From a virus, in IMG/VR virus record IMGVR_UViG_3300025141_000848, positions 1 to 22,441 of that record: DNA of 22,441 bases; one strand, 5' to 3'. The notes below the pieces were generated by a model, which made no database searches, was not told the origin of the DNA, and saw only the letters and a program-made list of their open reading frames with translations. The position numbers were made by a program, and so were the translations under genes. Below, in pieces: positions 13,881 to 22,419 of this stretch. How positions within the stretch are numbered: position 1 is the first letter of the stretch; each line of letters opens with the position of its first letter.

Positions 13881-16800
13881 AATCCTCGAACGATGCTCCG
13901 GTTCTTGAGATATTGAAATCAATAGCGATGAATTCAATAGCTCTGGTTGGCTTCAAGAAGATCTGAGCATATAGAATATTTCTATCGATCAAATCTGGTG
14001 TTGTTGTAGACTCGTTGAGCACCACCTTGAAGGCGGACAAACCGAAGCTTGTTCTTACGTCTGCCAAGAAGGGATTAACCTGCGCCAAGAACCGCAACCA
14101 TGTCTGCTTGACATTCGGGTCAAAGAGCAGACCAGCTGCAATCTGCGAGATGCGCTTCTTAACGAAGATCATCAAGCGGCGAACGTTAATGCGATCCAGT
14201 GCGGACGGCGTAACCTGCAGGGTCTTCTGACCGAAGATTACAATGCCCTCTGCGGGGAACTTGGCGATTGGGTTGATGTTCGCGGTGTAGAGGTCGTCCC
14301 GGTCTTTGCGGCGCAGCTGGTGGGCAACGTCGACCACTGGGATGCCAGCGGAACCCTCTGTCAAGCCGCCGCGGTTGAAGCCGGCGGGAGCAAACCAGAC
14401 CTGCGTCTTGCGCTGGGAGCTTGAGAGCGTGCCCAATGCGGGGATAGACGGGGGCAACCAGAGGAAGGCACCGTTGATGGTGTCCCTGGCGCGAACCCAT
14501 GGGTAATAGGTGCAACCGTAAGAGGAGTTAAGCCCTCTAGAGCGTAATCCATTGACCAGAGTTGTGATGTTAGCAGCCGTGTTATTACGATTGACTGCAG
14601 TCGATTCCTCTCTTGGGACGAATGCGTCGGGTAGGTCGATGATAGCTAGTGCATCTGCTCGATCCTCACATGTGTTAACCAAATGTGTGGTAAGTCCTTC
14701 GTGGGTTAGTCCCGGGATGGTGGCGAGGCTCATCTCTACAGTTTCCGGGTCGGCAATCGTATCGATCGAGCGACGGAAAGTGTTTAGAACATAACAATCT
14801 TCGGGGTCGGCATCGTCAACAAAGCGGTTGTTTGCAAATGCATCCATATCCATGATATCGACACCATCAAAGCCGCCATACATCGGAACGCTGAAGCGGT
14901 CATAGCCAGCGTCGAGGACGCCCTCTATTGCTCCGTTGACATAGGTCAATGAAGAAGCTGAGTGCGAACCGCTGACCCAGATTCCTGTAGATCCGGAAAT
15001 ATCATCAAGTGTGAACATAGCAGAGCGTTCAGTGGTACCAGCAACTGCGGCGGCGAACATGTCATCCGCGATACCGCCGCGAGGGCGAAGGAGGTCAATG
15101 GTCGATCGATCGAATACTGTTCCGCCGGGAGTCTTGGTGGTCTGGAAGCCGAAGTATGCATCTGTTCTGTTGCTTAGTCCCCCGTCGGAGGCGCTAAGGC
15201 GCAATTCGGGATCCGGGTAGTATACGGATGCTGTCAGTGCTGAGCCAGATGCCCAGAACGGACCTGCTTGATCGGTGTCAGCAGGGATGGTGGTGGATCC
15301 GGAGATCCAGTTACCGGCTGAGCTAGAAGTGAAACTCTCGTTGTCATACGTGAGTATACCGTCACAGCCGAATGGCAGAAGGGAGGCGTTGGGGGTTACG
15401 TCGCTCATTACAATCCGAATGTGACTGGAGTTGTTTGGCCAGTCGCCTTCGAGCTTGAGTCGGCGGCTGTCGCCGTCCCACGTGCGGGTCTGCGTGCCAA
15501 TCTTTCTGGCAACATAATTAAGTGAGTTCGGGTTAAGGTCGCAGTTGCTGAATTGTTCAATGACCCGGACGACGTTGTCGGAGTCGCTCAGGTGTCGAAC
15601 CACAACAGAGAAGGTACCATAATCCGTACTGTCGTTCGTGGTGCGCTTAATATCCTGAATGGAAATCTTAATGTTTCGGTTCGACCAATCGCCGGGCTGC
15701 TCTAGGGCTTCAATGTGGAAAAGGTTTACCGGCTCCTGATCAGGGGCAAGGCGGCAGCTAATAATGTTCGGTGTGCGGGCTGACTGCAGTTCTGTCTTAA
15801 AGCTCGACCCATCGTTATCTCCGGATTTAATCTTTACTATGGAAGCATAGGTGGTGGTTGCTGTGTTACTCTGAATATTGGCACTCAAGTGGCGATCGAA
15901 TGTCTCGCCCAAGAAGTAGTTAACAACGGAGGTATCCTCGGTTGTATCAGAGTTAGTTAACTGCGGATTCGTATTGAGTACCTTGCGGATGTAACGACTG
16001 TCCGTGGTGGTAAAGTTAAATGTCGTTGTCAGGTCAGTGCCGGTCTTGTACTCGTTTACAACAAGCTTGAACTCTTTGTTCGATCCGACTGCGCGGACGA
16101 TGGCGTCCGCTGAGGAGGTGGCAGTACCATCCGCGGGGGTCGCTGTAGTAAAGTCTGCTACGGCACCACTAAGGGCGAATGTTGTGTCTTCATGGGTGCT
16201 GTAGAGTATTGCTGCGAGGGCGCCGTCGAGTGACTGGACTGGACCAGTGTCTTCGCCCCCGGCGAGGGACGCGGGGGATGCGCCGTTGCTGCCGTCGGCG
16301 ACCATTGATCCGGCGCCGCCGTCTGTAAACACAATGCTATTTCCCGCGGACGCGGCAGTAGTCGCGGTTACAGTTATGTCCGTGGCCGAAGATCCTTCTT
16401 CTGAGCCAATTCCTGCGATGCCATTAGTTGTGTCTCCGGCTCCAGCTCCATATAACATCATAGTTGAATCAACACCATTGATGGCAGCGATTACCCTACC
16501 AACCGTGTTCGCGCTGATACCCACCAGCACTTCGTTAGCCCCGGGTCCACTGGGGGTACCCGCAACGAGCTTAACAGTTATCGTCTCGCCCGTTCCGCCG
16601 GCGCTAACTGGAATATTGACTGTAAAACTATCATCTGCGACGTAAGTGTCCAGCGACAATATATCAGCGAGTGTGGCGGCGACGGATGGGGCGGTGGCTA
16701 CCTCAAACACAACCAAGCCATATGCGTCGCCGGCTGCCTTCCAGCCAGCATTGCCGGCGGCCGAGGGGGTTGCATCGTCATGGTTGGCGCCCAAGAGGCG

Positions 16801-17103
16801 AATGTAAGTCAGTGGAGAGCTGTTGCGCAAGTATGCTTGTGCTGCATACATGCCGTAGGTGGTAGAAGATTTGTTGGTTCCCTCTCGCCAAACATCACCG
16901 CCGGCGCCGCCGGGGGCGGGGGTTCCGAAGACATTTACGAACTCTTCAAAAGAGCGAATCGTTACGGGTCTTAGTGCTGGTCCTGATGCAGCGCGGCCGA
17001 TGACGACCGGACCGATGCCGGCGGGGGAGGCAGGAACTTGGGAGTTGTCGATTTCGTTGACAAACACGCCGGGGGATACAAATCGGTAATTTTTAACTGA
17101 CAT
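13879..17103 (-). CDS. gp18: Contractile tail sheath protein (gp18-like)
   Basis: A 1074-aa sheath subunit. The N-terminus YRFVSPGVFVNEIDNSQVP (6-24) is the sheath signature, followed by VIGRAASGP and the EFVNVFG segment. The C-terminus holds the polymerisation core: NVRRLMIFVKKRI, LLFDPNVKQTWLRF, then FKVVLNESTTTPDLIDRN and IFLKPTRAIEFIAIDF near the end. T4 gp18 has 659 aa; much of the excess is a Gly/Ala/Thr/Ser-rich strand-forming block at about 150-285, plus further Ser/Thr/Gly-rich material at about 560-760. These extra domains should face outward on the extended tail. The ATG follows AGGAGA and there is a candidate promoter upstream. It precedes the tube gene, as in T4. Confidence 0.95.
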   Translation of the reverse strand: MSVKNYRFVSPGVFVNEIDNSQVPASPAGIGPVVIGRAASGPALRPVTIRSFEEFVNVFGTPAPGGAGGDVWREGTNKSSTTYGMYAAQAYLRNSSPLTYIRLLGANHDDATPSAAGNAGWKAAGDAYGLVVFEVATAPSVAATLADILSLDTYVADDSFTVNIPVSAGGTGETITVKLVAGTPSGPGANEVLVGISANTVGRVIAAINGVDSTMMLYGAGAGDTTNGIAGIGSEEGSSATDITVTATTAASAGNSIVFTDGGAGSMVADGSNGASPASLAGGEDTGPVQSLDGALAAILYSTHEDTTFALSGAVADFTTATPADGTATSSADAIVRAVGSNKEFKLVVNEYKTGTDLTTTFNFTTTDSRYIRKVLNTNPQLTNSDTTEDTSVVNYFLGETFDRHLSANIQSNTATTTYASIVKIKSGDNDGSSFKTELQSARTPNIISCRLAPDQEPVNLFHIEALEQPGDWSNRNIKISIQDIKRTTNDSTDYGTFSVVVRHLSDSDNVVRVIEQFSNCDLNPNSLNYVARKIGTQTRTWDGDSRRLKLEGDWPNNSSHIRIVMSDVTPNASLLPFGCDGILTYDNESFTSSSAGNWISGSTTIPADTDQAGPFWASGSALTASVYYPDPELRLSASDGGLSNRTDAYFGFQTTKTPGGTVFDRSTIDLLRPRGGIADDMFAAAVAGTTERSAMFTLDDISGSTGIWVSGSHSASSLTYVNGAIEGVLDAGYDRFSVPMYGGFDGVDIMDMDAFANNRFVDDADPEDCYVLNTFRRSIDTIADPETVEMSLATIPGLTHEGLTTHLVNTCEDRADALAIIDLPDAFVPREESTAVNRNNTAANITTLVNGLRSRGLNSSYGCTYYPWVRARDTINGAFLWLPPSIPALGTLSSSQRKTQVWFAPAGFNRGGLTEGSAGIPVVDVAHQLRRKDRDDLYTANINPIAKFPAEGIVIFGQKTLQVTPSALDRINVRRLMIFVKKRISQIAAGLLFDPNVKQTWLRFLAQVNPFLADVRTSFGLSAFKVVLNESTTTPDLIDRNILYAQIFLKPTRAIEFIAIDFNISRTGASFED

Positions 17104-17134
17104 TCGTTAGGTTCTCCTACATTATGAAAATGTT

Positions 17135-17160
17135 CAAAGTAAATAGTGTTAAATACTTTG
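17135..17160 (-). promoter_or_regulatory. Candidate late-promoter motif within an inverted repeat, sheath gene
   Basis: The octamer ACTATTTA (minus strand, 17147-17140) lies 37 bases before the sheath ATG. It overlaps one arm of a perfect 7-bp inverted repeat, CAAAGTA at 17135-17141 and TACTTTG at 17154-17160, with a 12-base spacer. The repeat could be an operator-like site or form a weak RNA stem. Both functions are inference. Confidence 0.4.
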
Positions 17161-17167
17161 AATGGTA

Positions 17168-18112
17168 CTATTCTCTGTAAAATCCATCCTTAATCGTGTC
17201 AGGTATATCGCCAAAGATCGTTCTTTCTCTCGCAAACTTAAATTCAACTGCGTTTTCGCGCTTGACAATCCTGGGTTTTTCTTGGTTGTCGCCGTCTCCA
17301 ATAAGATACCCCAAGGTCTCGATATTAATCGTTGTTTCATAGTTGCGCTGTTCCATTCCAAGTGCTGCTTTGTTGGATGTATCCGATAGACTGCCGTCAA
17401 TGAATATCTCGTAGTAATGACCTTCGTTTTCTATTCTTTTGGGGGTGCGGGAGTTGCCGGGGACGGTCAAAAAAGGCGTAACCAGTTGGTTAAGCTGCTG
17501 TTGATACTCAGATCTCACTGTTATCTCGTACATTACCTTCACCCAGACCGGGATTGGGATTGTGATTGTCTCATATACTGTTTTGGCTGTTGACATGTTG
17601 CGCTTATTGGTATTCTTCATTTTGCTCGATACATTTTTGTCGACACCGTACTTGCGGTTCGCTTGAGCATTCTGGAATTCAGCTGTTTTCTTTTGATTGA
17701 TCTGGCGGGCGATGGTGATCACACCGCCCTTGGCATCGTTCTCGGGATATAGGTTAGCATATACAGAACCCTTAAAATTTGGCTCTTTTGTTACAGATGA
17801 ACGATTAACTGTGATCAACGGAAGGATCAGCGTCTCCTCTTTATCTCTCAGATCTTTGTTGTGTTTGATTTGATAGGCGCGTTCTGCTGTCACCCACAAA
17901 ACTGGAACTTTTTCGAAGCCACTGTTGGTCTCTACTGATAGATTTAAGGTTTCATCAACGAATCTGAGCATTGCTGTGTCGATTGTTTCAAGTGTAGACG
18001 CCGAGAACTCAATTTCATGAAGTTTGTCTGCTACTTCTTTGTCTCCAATATAATCGTATTTGTCTGCTTCTTTGTTCTGTATTTGTTTTTGTGTTCTTTT
18101 GCTTCTCGACAT
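17168..18112 (-). CDS. gp15: Tail terminator / sheath stabiliser (gp15-like)
   Basis: A 314-aa protein aligned by eye with T4 gp15 (272 aa), which caps the tube and sheath as a hexamer and docks the tail to the neck. Matching elements in order: KVPVLWVTAERAYQIKHNKD parallels gp15 VPITYASKEHFMMKLNKW; LPLITVNRSS parallels LPRINLHLVDFSY; IPIPVWVKVMYEITVRSEYQ parallels the gp15 block around KMIYELSIFTRYED; and the helix after it (QQLNQLVTPFL) parallels QIVEQILPYF. A conserved-looking strand, NYETTINIETLGYLIG, lies near the C-terminus. The N-terminal ~30 residues are Lys/Gln-rich. It starts 5 bases after the neck gene stop, with a weak ribosome binding site, so it probably depends on coupling. Confidence 0.85.
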   Translation of the reverse strand: MSRSKRTQKQIQNKEADKYDYIGDKEVADKLHEIEFSASTLETIDTAMLRFVDETLNLSVETNSGFEKVPVLWVTAERAYQIKHNKDLRDKEETLILPLITVNRSSVTKEPNFKGSVYANLYPENDAKGGVITIARQINQKKTAEFQNAQANRKYGVDKNVSSKMKNTNKRNMSTAKTVYETITIPIPVWVKVMYEITVRSEYQQQLNQLVTPFLTVPGNSRTPKRIENEGHYYEIFIDGSLSDTSNKAALGMEQRNYETTINIETLGYLIGDGDNQEKPRIVKRENAVEFKFARERTIFGDIPDTIKDGFYRE

Positions 18113-18117
18113 CTATC

Positions 18118-19386
18118 TTACCCCACAAAAATGCCACCAGGGACATTCTCAGTAATCTTCTTAGCAGAATCTTGTAGTCCGGCGTCAATCGTTGACAGAT
18201 TTGCGTACGTGGTCTCGTCAAGGATCGTCTTAAGCTCATCGCGAAGATTGTCCTGTTCGGTTCTGGCTTGTCCCAGGAGTTCACTAGCGTTAAGAGTTAC
18301 GCTTTCACCGGGGATTGGTACTGTGGAGAACTTGCCTCTGATCTGTCCGAGTACTTCTTTGGTTAATGCCAGCGCGAAGCGGCGGATCCACTGCTTGCCA
18401 ATAGAGTTGATACTTTCAAATGGAATATTTTCAAATGGAAGTGTGTTGAGGTTGTTAATGCCCTTGGCACCTTGATCACCTCGTCCGGTTTCATCCCATG
18501 GTTCATACTGATTTTCGATTGTAAACTGAATCCAAAATTTCTTGGGACTTGTAGCTTGGGGTTTAGGGAATAAGCGTAACATATTGTCCTTGATCTCATA
18601 GGAGTAATGAGAAATGCGTGTATAGAGGGCGTCTTTATATGCCATAGCCTGTAATTTATTCTGCCATGCAGGAACAATCTCAAAGGTCGAGTCGTCTGCA
18701 TACTGTCCGTATGTTCTCATGTTTCCTACAACAGAGAATCCGCCATAATATCCATAAAATCGCCACATGGCGCGAGGAGTTTTAAAAAAGACTTTTCGTA
18801 CAATAATACGCTTCCCGGCAACCTGCTCAAAATAGGGTACCGACGAAGAATTCGCTGAGGACGCCGATACAATACTCTGAAGATCATAGTCCTGCTGATT
18901 CGGTACGGTGACGACCGAGGCCGAGTAGATCGGGACAGTTCCTCCTAGTCCAGCTTCTGTGGACATTATCTGGGTCACTCTGCGAACATACCCATAGTCG
19001 AAGCGTGGGTAACGCAGCTCGATGTTCGATCCAGACAGGGGATCGCCGGCGGCAATCTGACCATCTTGATCGAAGGATCCGGTGCTGGACCCCAGATAAG
19101 ATGATAACGAATTCTTCGTCTGATGGAGGTTGAGGAGGTAGGAGTATTCGAGGACCGCTTCTTCATAGGCAGCGTAAACATTGCCTTCAGTTAATTCAAT
19201 ATCGAGGACATCGCCGCCAAGCTTCTTATAAGTATATGCTACCTGATCTGCTGCTCCTGAGAGGAAGGCAGTTGAGGCAGCGTACATCCCGAATGGGAGG
19301 GCTGCAGCCACGTATCCTGTTGTGCCGCTAACGGGTAATATATTAGTATTTGCTGTTGAAGCAGGATTAAGATTTGGGATGGCCAT
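18118..19386 (-). CDS. gp13: Neck protein (gp13-like head completion protein)
   Basis: A 422-aa protein with two recognisable ends of the T4 gp13 family (309 aa in T4), which joins the portal to the tail. Near residues 52-78 is YKKLGGDVLDIELTEGNVYA followed by a helix (EEAVLEYSYLLNLH), the connector motif in which a helix, a LG-x-V-I-x-V-E-L turn and a second helix pack on the portal. Near the C-terminus is LTKEVLGQIRGKFSTVPIPG, then a Glu-rich coiled helix, the pattern that closes gp13 homologues. The middle is longer than in T4 and rich in Tyr and aromatic residues. It follows the capsid gene after a terminator, has its own promoter-like motif, and GAGGAA before the ATG. Direct adjacency to gp15-like supports the call. 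Confidence 0.8.
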   Translation of the reverse strand: MAIPNLNPASTANTNILPVSGTTGYVAAALPFGMYAASTAFLSGAADQVAYTYKKLGGDVLDIELTEGNVYAAYEEAVLEYSYLLNLHQTKNSLSSYLGSSTGSFDQDGQIAAGDPLSGSNIELRYPRFDYGYVRRVTQIMSTEAGLGGTVPIYSASVVTVPNQQDYDLQSIVSASSANSSSVPYFEQVAGKRIIVRKVFFKTPRAMWRFYGYYGGFSVVGNMRTYGQYADDSTFEIVPAWQNKLQAMAYKDALYTRISHYSYEIKDNMLRLFPKPQATSPKKFWIQFTIENQYEPWDETGRGDQGAKGINNLNTLPFENIPFESINSIGKQWIRRFALALTKEVLGQIRGKFSTVPIPGESVTLNASELLGQARTEQDNLRDELKTILDETTYANLSTIDAGLQDSAKKITENVPGGIFVG

Positions 19387-19412
19387 TCAAAGTTCCTCGA
19401 TTTGTCTATTAC

Positions 19413-19420
19413 TAAATAGA
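19413..19420 (-). promoter_or_regulatory. Candidate late-promoter motif, neck gene
   Basis: On the minus strand this reads TCTATTTA, 27 bases before the neck ATG. It directly abuts the foot of the terminator stem that closes the capsid gene, so part of it could equally be that terminator's U-rich tail. The match to the octamer before other late genes favours a promoter role. Confidence 0.4.
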
Positions 19421-19449
19421 AAGCCCCGCCTCAAAAGAGACGGGGCTTT
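19420..19449 (-). terminator. Intrinsic terminator after the major capsid gene
   Basis: A 13-bp stem with one G-U pair and a TTTT loop: arms at 19437-19449 (AAAGCCCCGTCTC on the minus strand) and 19420-19432 (GAGGCGGGGCTTT). It is followed by CTATTT on the transcribed strand. It lies about 28 bases after the capsid stop. The A-run/U-run symmetry suggests it could work in both directions. A strong stop here would keep capsid messages abundant and separate from the tail genes. Confidence 0.85.
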
Positions 19450-19476
19450 AACTATTTTGACCTTACGTCAGACGTA

Positions 19477-21213
19477 TTAGCCTTCTACGACACCCTTGCA
19501 GATGACGAGACCGTACATGTCCGGACGAACCATCTTCTTGGCATATCGAGTCATCACGCCCTTGCGAGGCACGAAGTCTTCAACACCGAAGATCGTCGGG
19601 GTGGTCTGCAGCGGCACATAAGGTGCATACACATAACCACTCTCAAGGAAGCTACTTCCGCGGCGACCAACGAGGATCACGTTGCGCACGAAGTAAGGAT
19701 CGACCAGAATGTCGAACTTCTTGGAGAGGGAACCAACCTTGACAGCACCCGCATCGCCGCGGTCTGCGTCAGCAGTCACGTTGGCACGGAAGCCAGCGGT
19801 GAACTCAAGGATGTTGGCAACTTCAGGTCCGCAGACGACGAAGTTGGCAGCACCACGGAGAGTCTTGCGGTGGATCTGAGCGGAGACATCATTGATTGTC
19901 TCAATGAGGGTCTCATACCACTCGGAGACGTTACCCGTGAACTCTGGGGCAGCGTTAGCGGCACCAGTCTCGCGGTTAAGGAAATCGCCCGGGGCGCGGG
20001 ACCAGTAACGAACACCGGCACGTGCACCTGCGACGAGGTCCTCAAGGATCTCGCGATCAATTTCGAGTGCGATCTGCTCAGACAGAATCTGAGTAAGCTC
20101 GACCTCGGCATCAAGGTTGTGGTAGGCGTTAAGGTCTTGCCCTAACTCCGGGCTCCACTTAGCCTTGAGCTTCTTGGTGACAGCCGTGACAGCCACGGAA
20201 TCAACCTTGATGTTGATCTCGGGAATGTTCGGGCTTTCTTCAAGTCCCCAACCCTGATTAGTATCAGAACCAACGACAGCACCCAAAGAGGTTGCCTCGA
20301 TGAAGTTATCCACGATTGGGAGTGTCGTTGCGTTTGCGGCGGCAACGCGTACGCCGACCTCAGCTGCACTGCCAGTACCGACATAGATCAATCGAACGAT
20401 GTCACCATTAACGTCGTCGGGTTCCGCGAACGAGCGACTAAGTGCACTCAAACGCGGTACCAAAACAGTACCTTCGGGGAGAGTGGACTCGGCTGCAATT
20501 GCAGACAAATCATCACGGTTGAACCCGATATCTGCGGCGTCGCTGATATCCAACTCGGCCAGAAGCCATGCAGAACCAGAAGCTAGATCCGGATCAAAAC
20601 GTAGCACGGTGTTAACGTTAGCAGCAGTCATACCGTCTTCGAGTCCGTCGAGCGAGGCGTTCTCGTCAACGGCGCCGGCACCATTAAGGGTACCAGAAGC
20701 GATGATTGAAACATCACCACCGGAACCTGTCGGGGAAGCATAGCCATTATCTAGGTTATACGGACCCTGCGCGACCGTTCCATTGGCTCCATCCAAATCA
20801 AGACCACCTGTGATCTGAGAACCAACCTTGTTACCACCGTAAATCGACTTATCTTCTTCCTGATTCAAGCGAGTTGAGTCGAAAGTGAAGTCAAGGAAGA
20901 AGATGAGACCCGAGGGTAAGCTCATCGGCTGAACGGAAACGAGTTCGTTTGCGATCAGGTTGCCGAATACTCGGCGGACTAGTGGGAATGCAACAGCTGC
21001 AAAACCCTGGACATCTCCGCCCGCCATGGACGAAGACTCACGGAGTAGCTCTTTTGCCTGGTTCTCAAGCAAACGGGCCATTCCGTTTCGAAGTGTATCA
21101 CTAGCGATTCCCTCAAGAAGCCCTGTGCTCTCCCACTTGGAGATGAGCGCAGCGCCTTCTGTGGAAAGGTCGCGATTGACAATACCTTCGGTTAATTTCT
21201 GTACAATAGACAT
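19477..21213 (-). CDS. gp23: Major capsid protein (gp23-like)
   Basis: A 578-aa protein with the T4 gp23 plan (521 aa). Recognisable blocks: RRVFGNLIANELVSVQPMSL (80-99); KLKAKWSPELGQDLNAYHNL (348-367), equivalent to KAEYSIELAQDLRA in T4; ILSEQIALEIDREIL (376-390); a strand, NFVVCGPEVANILE; and near the C-terminus FDILVDPYF, GYVYAPYVPL and GVMTRYAKKMV. Residues about 130-335 are a Gly/Ala/Asp-rich insertion, larger than the T4 insertion domain. LRE59|S60 fits the prohead protease consensus (hydrophobic-x-Glu before a small residue) at about the T4 cleavage position (after E65), so N-terminal processing is inferred. AGGAGG sits 6 bases before the ATG, the strongest ribosome binding site in the window. 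Confidence 0.95.
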   Translation of the reverse strand: MSIVQKLTEGIVNRDLSTEGAALISKWESTGLLEGIASDTLRNGMARLLENQAKELLRESSSMAGGDVQGFAAVAFPLVRRVFGNLIANELVSVQPMSLPSGLIFFLDFTFDSTRLNQEEDKSIYGGNKVGSQITGGLDLDGANGTVAQGPYNLDNGYASPTGSGGDVSIIASGTLNGAGAVDENASLDGLEDGMTAANVNTVLRFDPDLASGSAWLLAELDISDAADIGFNRDDLSAIAAESTLPEGTVLVPRLSALSRSFAEPDDVNGDIVRLIYVGTGSAAEVGVRVAAANATTLPIVDNFIEATSLGAVVGSDTNQGWGLEESPNIPEINIKVDSVAVTAVTKKLKAKWSPELGQDLNAYHNLDAEVELTQILSEQIALEIDREILEDLVAGARAGVRYWSRAPGDFLNRETGAANAAPEFTGNVSEWYETLIETINDVSAQIHRKTLRGAANFVVCGPEVANILEFTAGFRANVTADADRGDAGAVKVGSLSKKFDILVDPYFVRNVILVGRRGSSFLESGYVYAPYVPLQTTPTIFGVEDFVPRKGVMTRYAKKMVRPDMYGLVICKGVVEG

Positions 21214-21243
21214 ATTATAAACCTCCTATAGTTATTTTGAATG

Positions 21244-22386
21244 TCATTTATTCAAACCTGCTAAACGCAGCATTCGACCCATATTTGGGTCTTTAGTTGC
21301 CGTGTTGTTTTTCTTAGAGTTGAGTAAAAGCGAGGTTGGTCTCTGAACTGCTTCACGGAGTGTTTGTGGTCGTGTGCGCTGTACTGGCGTGGACCCCACT
21401 GCGTTTTGAATTGTTTCATAAATCATACCCGCCTCTTCAACAGAAGTGGCAGTCTGAACAGCTTCGGCAATTTGTATTTTTTGCCGCTCATTCAAGGAGG
21501 CGCTATTCAAAGCCTTGTTTTGATAAACAAGCTTAGCATTATCCAAGTTCAACTTAGTAAGCTGACTCTTGGCTTCCATAATAAGAGCACGTAGCTCTGT
21601 ATTAGAATCTGTAAGTTCTGAGATCTTTGTCTCAAATAGTTTCGCATCGACAACGTCGGATGAGGTGGATGCATCTTCCTCGATTTCTTCATCTTCTTCG
21701 AGGTGGGTGGCACTCGCGGCCGCCATGGCATCATTGTTGGCTTGCTCGACGAAGTTGTCGGCGGAGTTCATAGACGACCAGCCTTGGGGGACGGGGTCGC
21801 CCTCGTAAGTGACCTTCTCGGACACCAACTCTTCGATAAGATCGGCTAGCATCGCTTCGGTGAGGTCGATATCTTCATCGACCGCTTCGTTGGTCGCGCC
21901 ACCTGTGACAGCAGAGCCGGTGCCGGAAAGAGAAGCTACATCAACCTTGGCTGAGTCCTCCTCTTCTTGGCAGTCCGGGTCGCCGGGTTCGCAATCATTC
22001 TCTTGTAGGACCGCCTCGTCCGCAATATCCTCAGCCAGATCCAGAGCGTCGGTCAGGTCAGCCTCTTCGATAGGCGCGTCTTCTTGGGCGAGTCGTTCTT
22101 TGAGAGCGTCAAAATCGATCTCCACAATCTCTTCGGTTCGCGGTTCACCAATCTCTTCGTTTGCAAAAGCAAAAGGAAGCGCTTCGGTGAACTCCATTAG
22201 GTCTTCACCGGCGGTTGTGTCCTCTTCTAGCTCTTCTAATCCCATTTCGTCCTGCTCCAAGAGAGTATCGAGGGCTTTTTTAACGTCTCCCGAATACTTC
22301 TCCAATACGGCAGTTTCCGCATTCTTGAGGGCGGCTTCCTTGAGGGCTTTAGCGTCGACAATCGCTTCTTCTAATAATGAAGACAT
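21244..22386 (-). CDS. gp22: Prohead core scaffolding protein (gp22-like)
   Basis: A 380-aa very acidic protein located directly before the capsid gene, where T4 has gene 22. Residues about 45-250 are dominated by Glu, Asp, Ala and Leu, with a Cys pair in ENDCEPGDPDCQEEED. The C-terminal 130 residues are a likely coiled coil (about 250-310) followed by a basic tail ending GRMLRLAGLNK, which would bind the capsid lattice or portal. I chose the ATG at 22386-22384 because GGAG lies 7 bases upstream; an upstream in-frame TTG at 22416 would add 10 residues without a good site. In T4 this scaffold is cut up by gp21; a protease gene would be expected upstream of the window edge. The identity rests on composition and position, since scaffolds diverge quickly. 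Confidence 0.75.
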   Translation of the reverse strand: MSSLLEEAIVDAKALKEAALKNAETAVLEKYSGDVKKALDTLLEQDEMGLEELEEDTTAGEDLMEFTEALPFAFANEEIGEPRTEEIVEIDFDALKERLAQEDAPIEEADLTDALDLAEDIADEAVLQENDCEPGDPDCQEEEDSAKVDVASLSGTGSAVTGGATNEAVDEDIDLTEAMLADLIEELVSEKVTYEGDPVPQGWSSMNSADNFVEQANNDAMAAASATHLEEDEEIEEDASTSSDVVDAKLFETKISELTDSNTELRALIMEAKSQLTKLNLDNAKLVYQNKALNSASLNERQKIQIAEAVQTATSVEEAGMIYETIQNAVGSTPVQRTRPQTLREAVQRPTSLLLNSKKNNTATKDPNMGRMLRLAGLNK

Positions 22387-22419
22387 AGATTTACTCCAGT
22401 TCTGATGACTTATCAAAAA

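Noticed and set aside
16247-16645. 132-codon plus-strand frame opposite the sheath insertion
   Set aside because: It reflects the GC-rich Gly/Ala/Thr coding region on the minus strand; its composition is low-complexity Pro/Ser/Val.
21226-21233. AACTATAG before the capsid gene as a motif copy
   Set aside because: It merges with the ribosome binding site, about 14 bases from the ATG, and lacks the 3' half of the octamer.
21809-22405. 198-codon open frame on the plus strand, rich in Ser
   Set aside because: It lies wholly antisense to the acidic scaffold gene. The Ser-rich composition is the reverse reading of Glu/Asp/Ala codons, there is no ribosome binding site, and all neighbours are on the other strand.
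22414-22416. TTG as the start of the scaffold protein
   Set aside because: No ribosome binding site precedes it, whereas GGAG stands 7 bases before the ATG at 22386.
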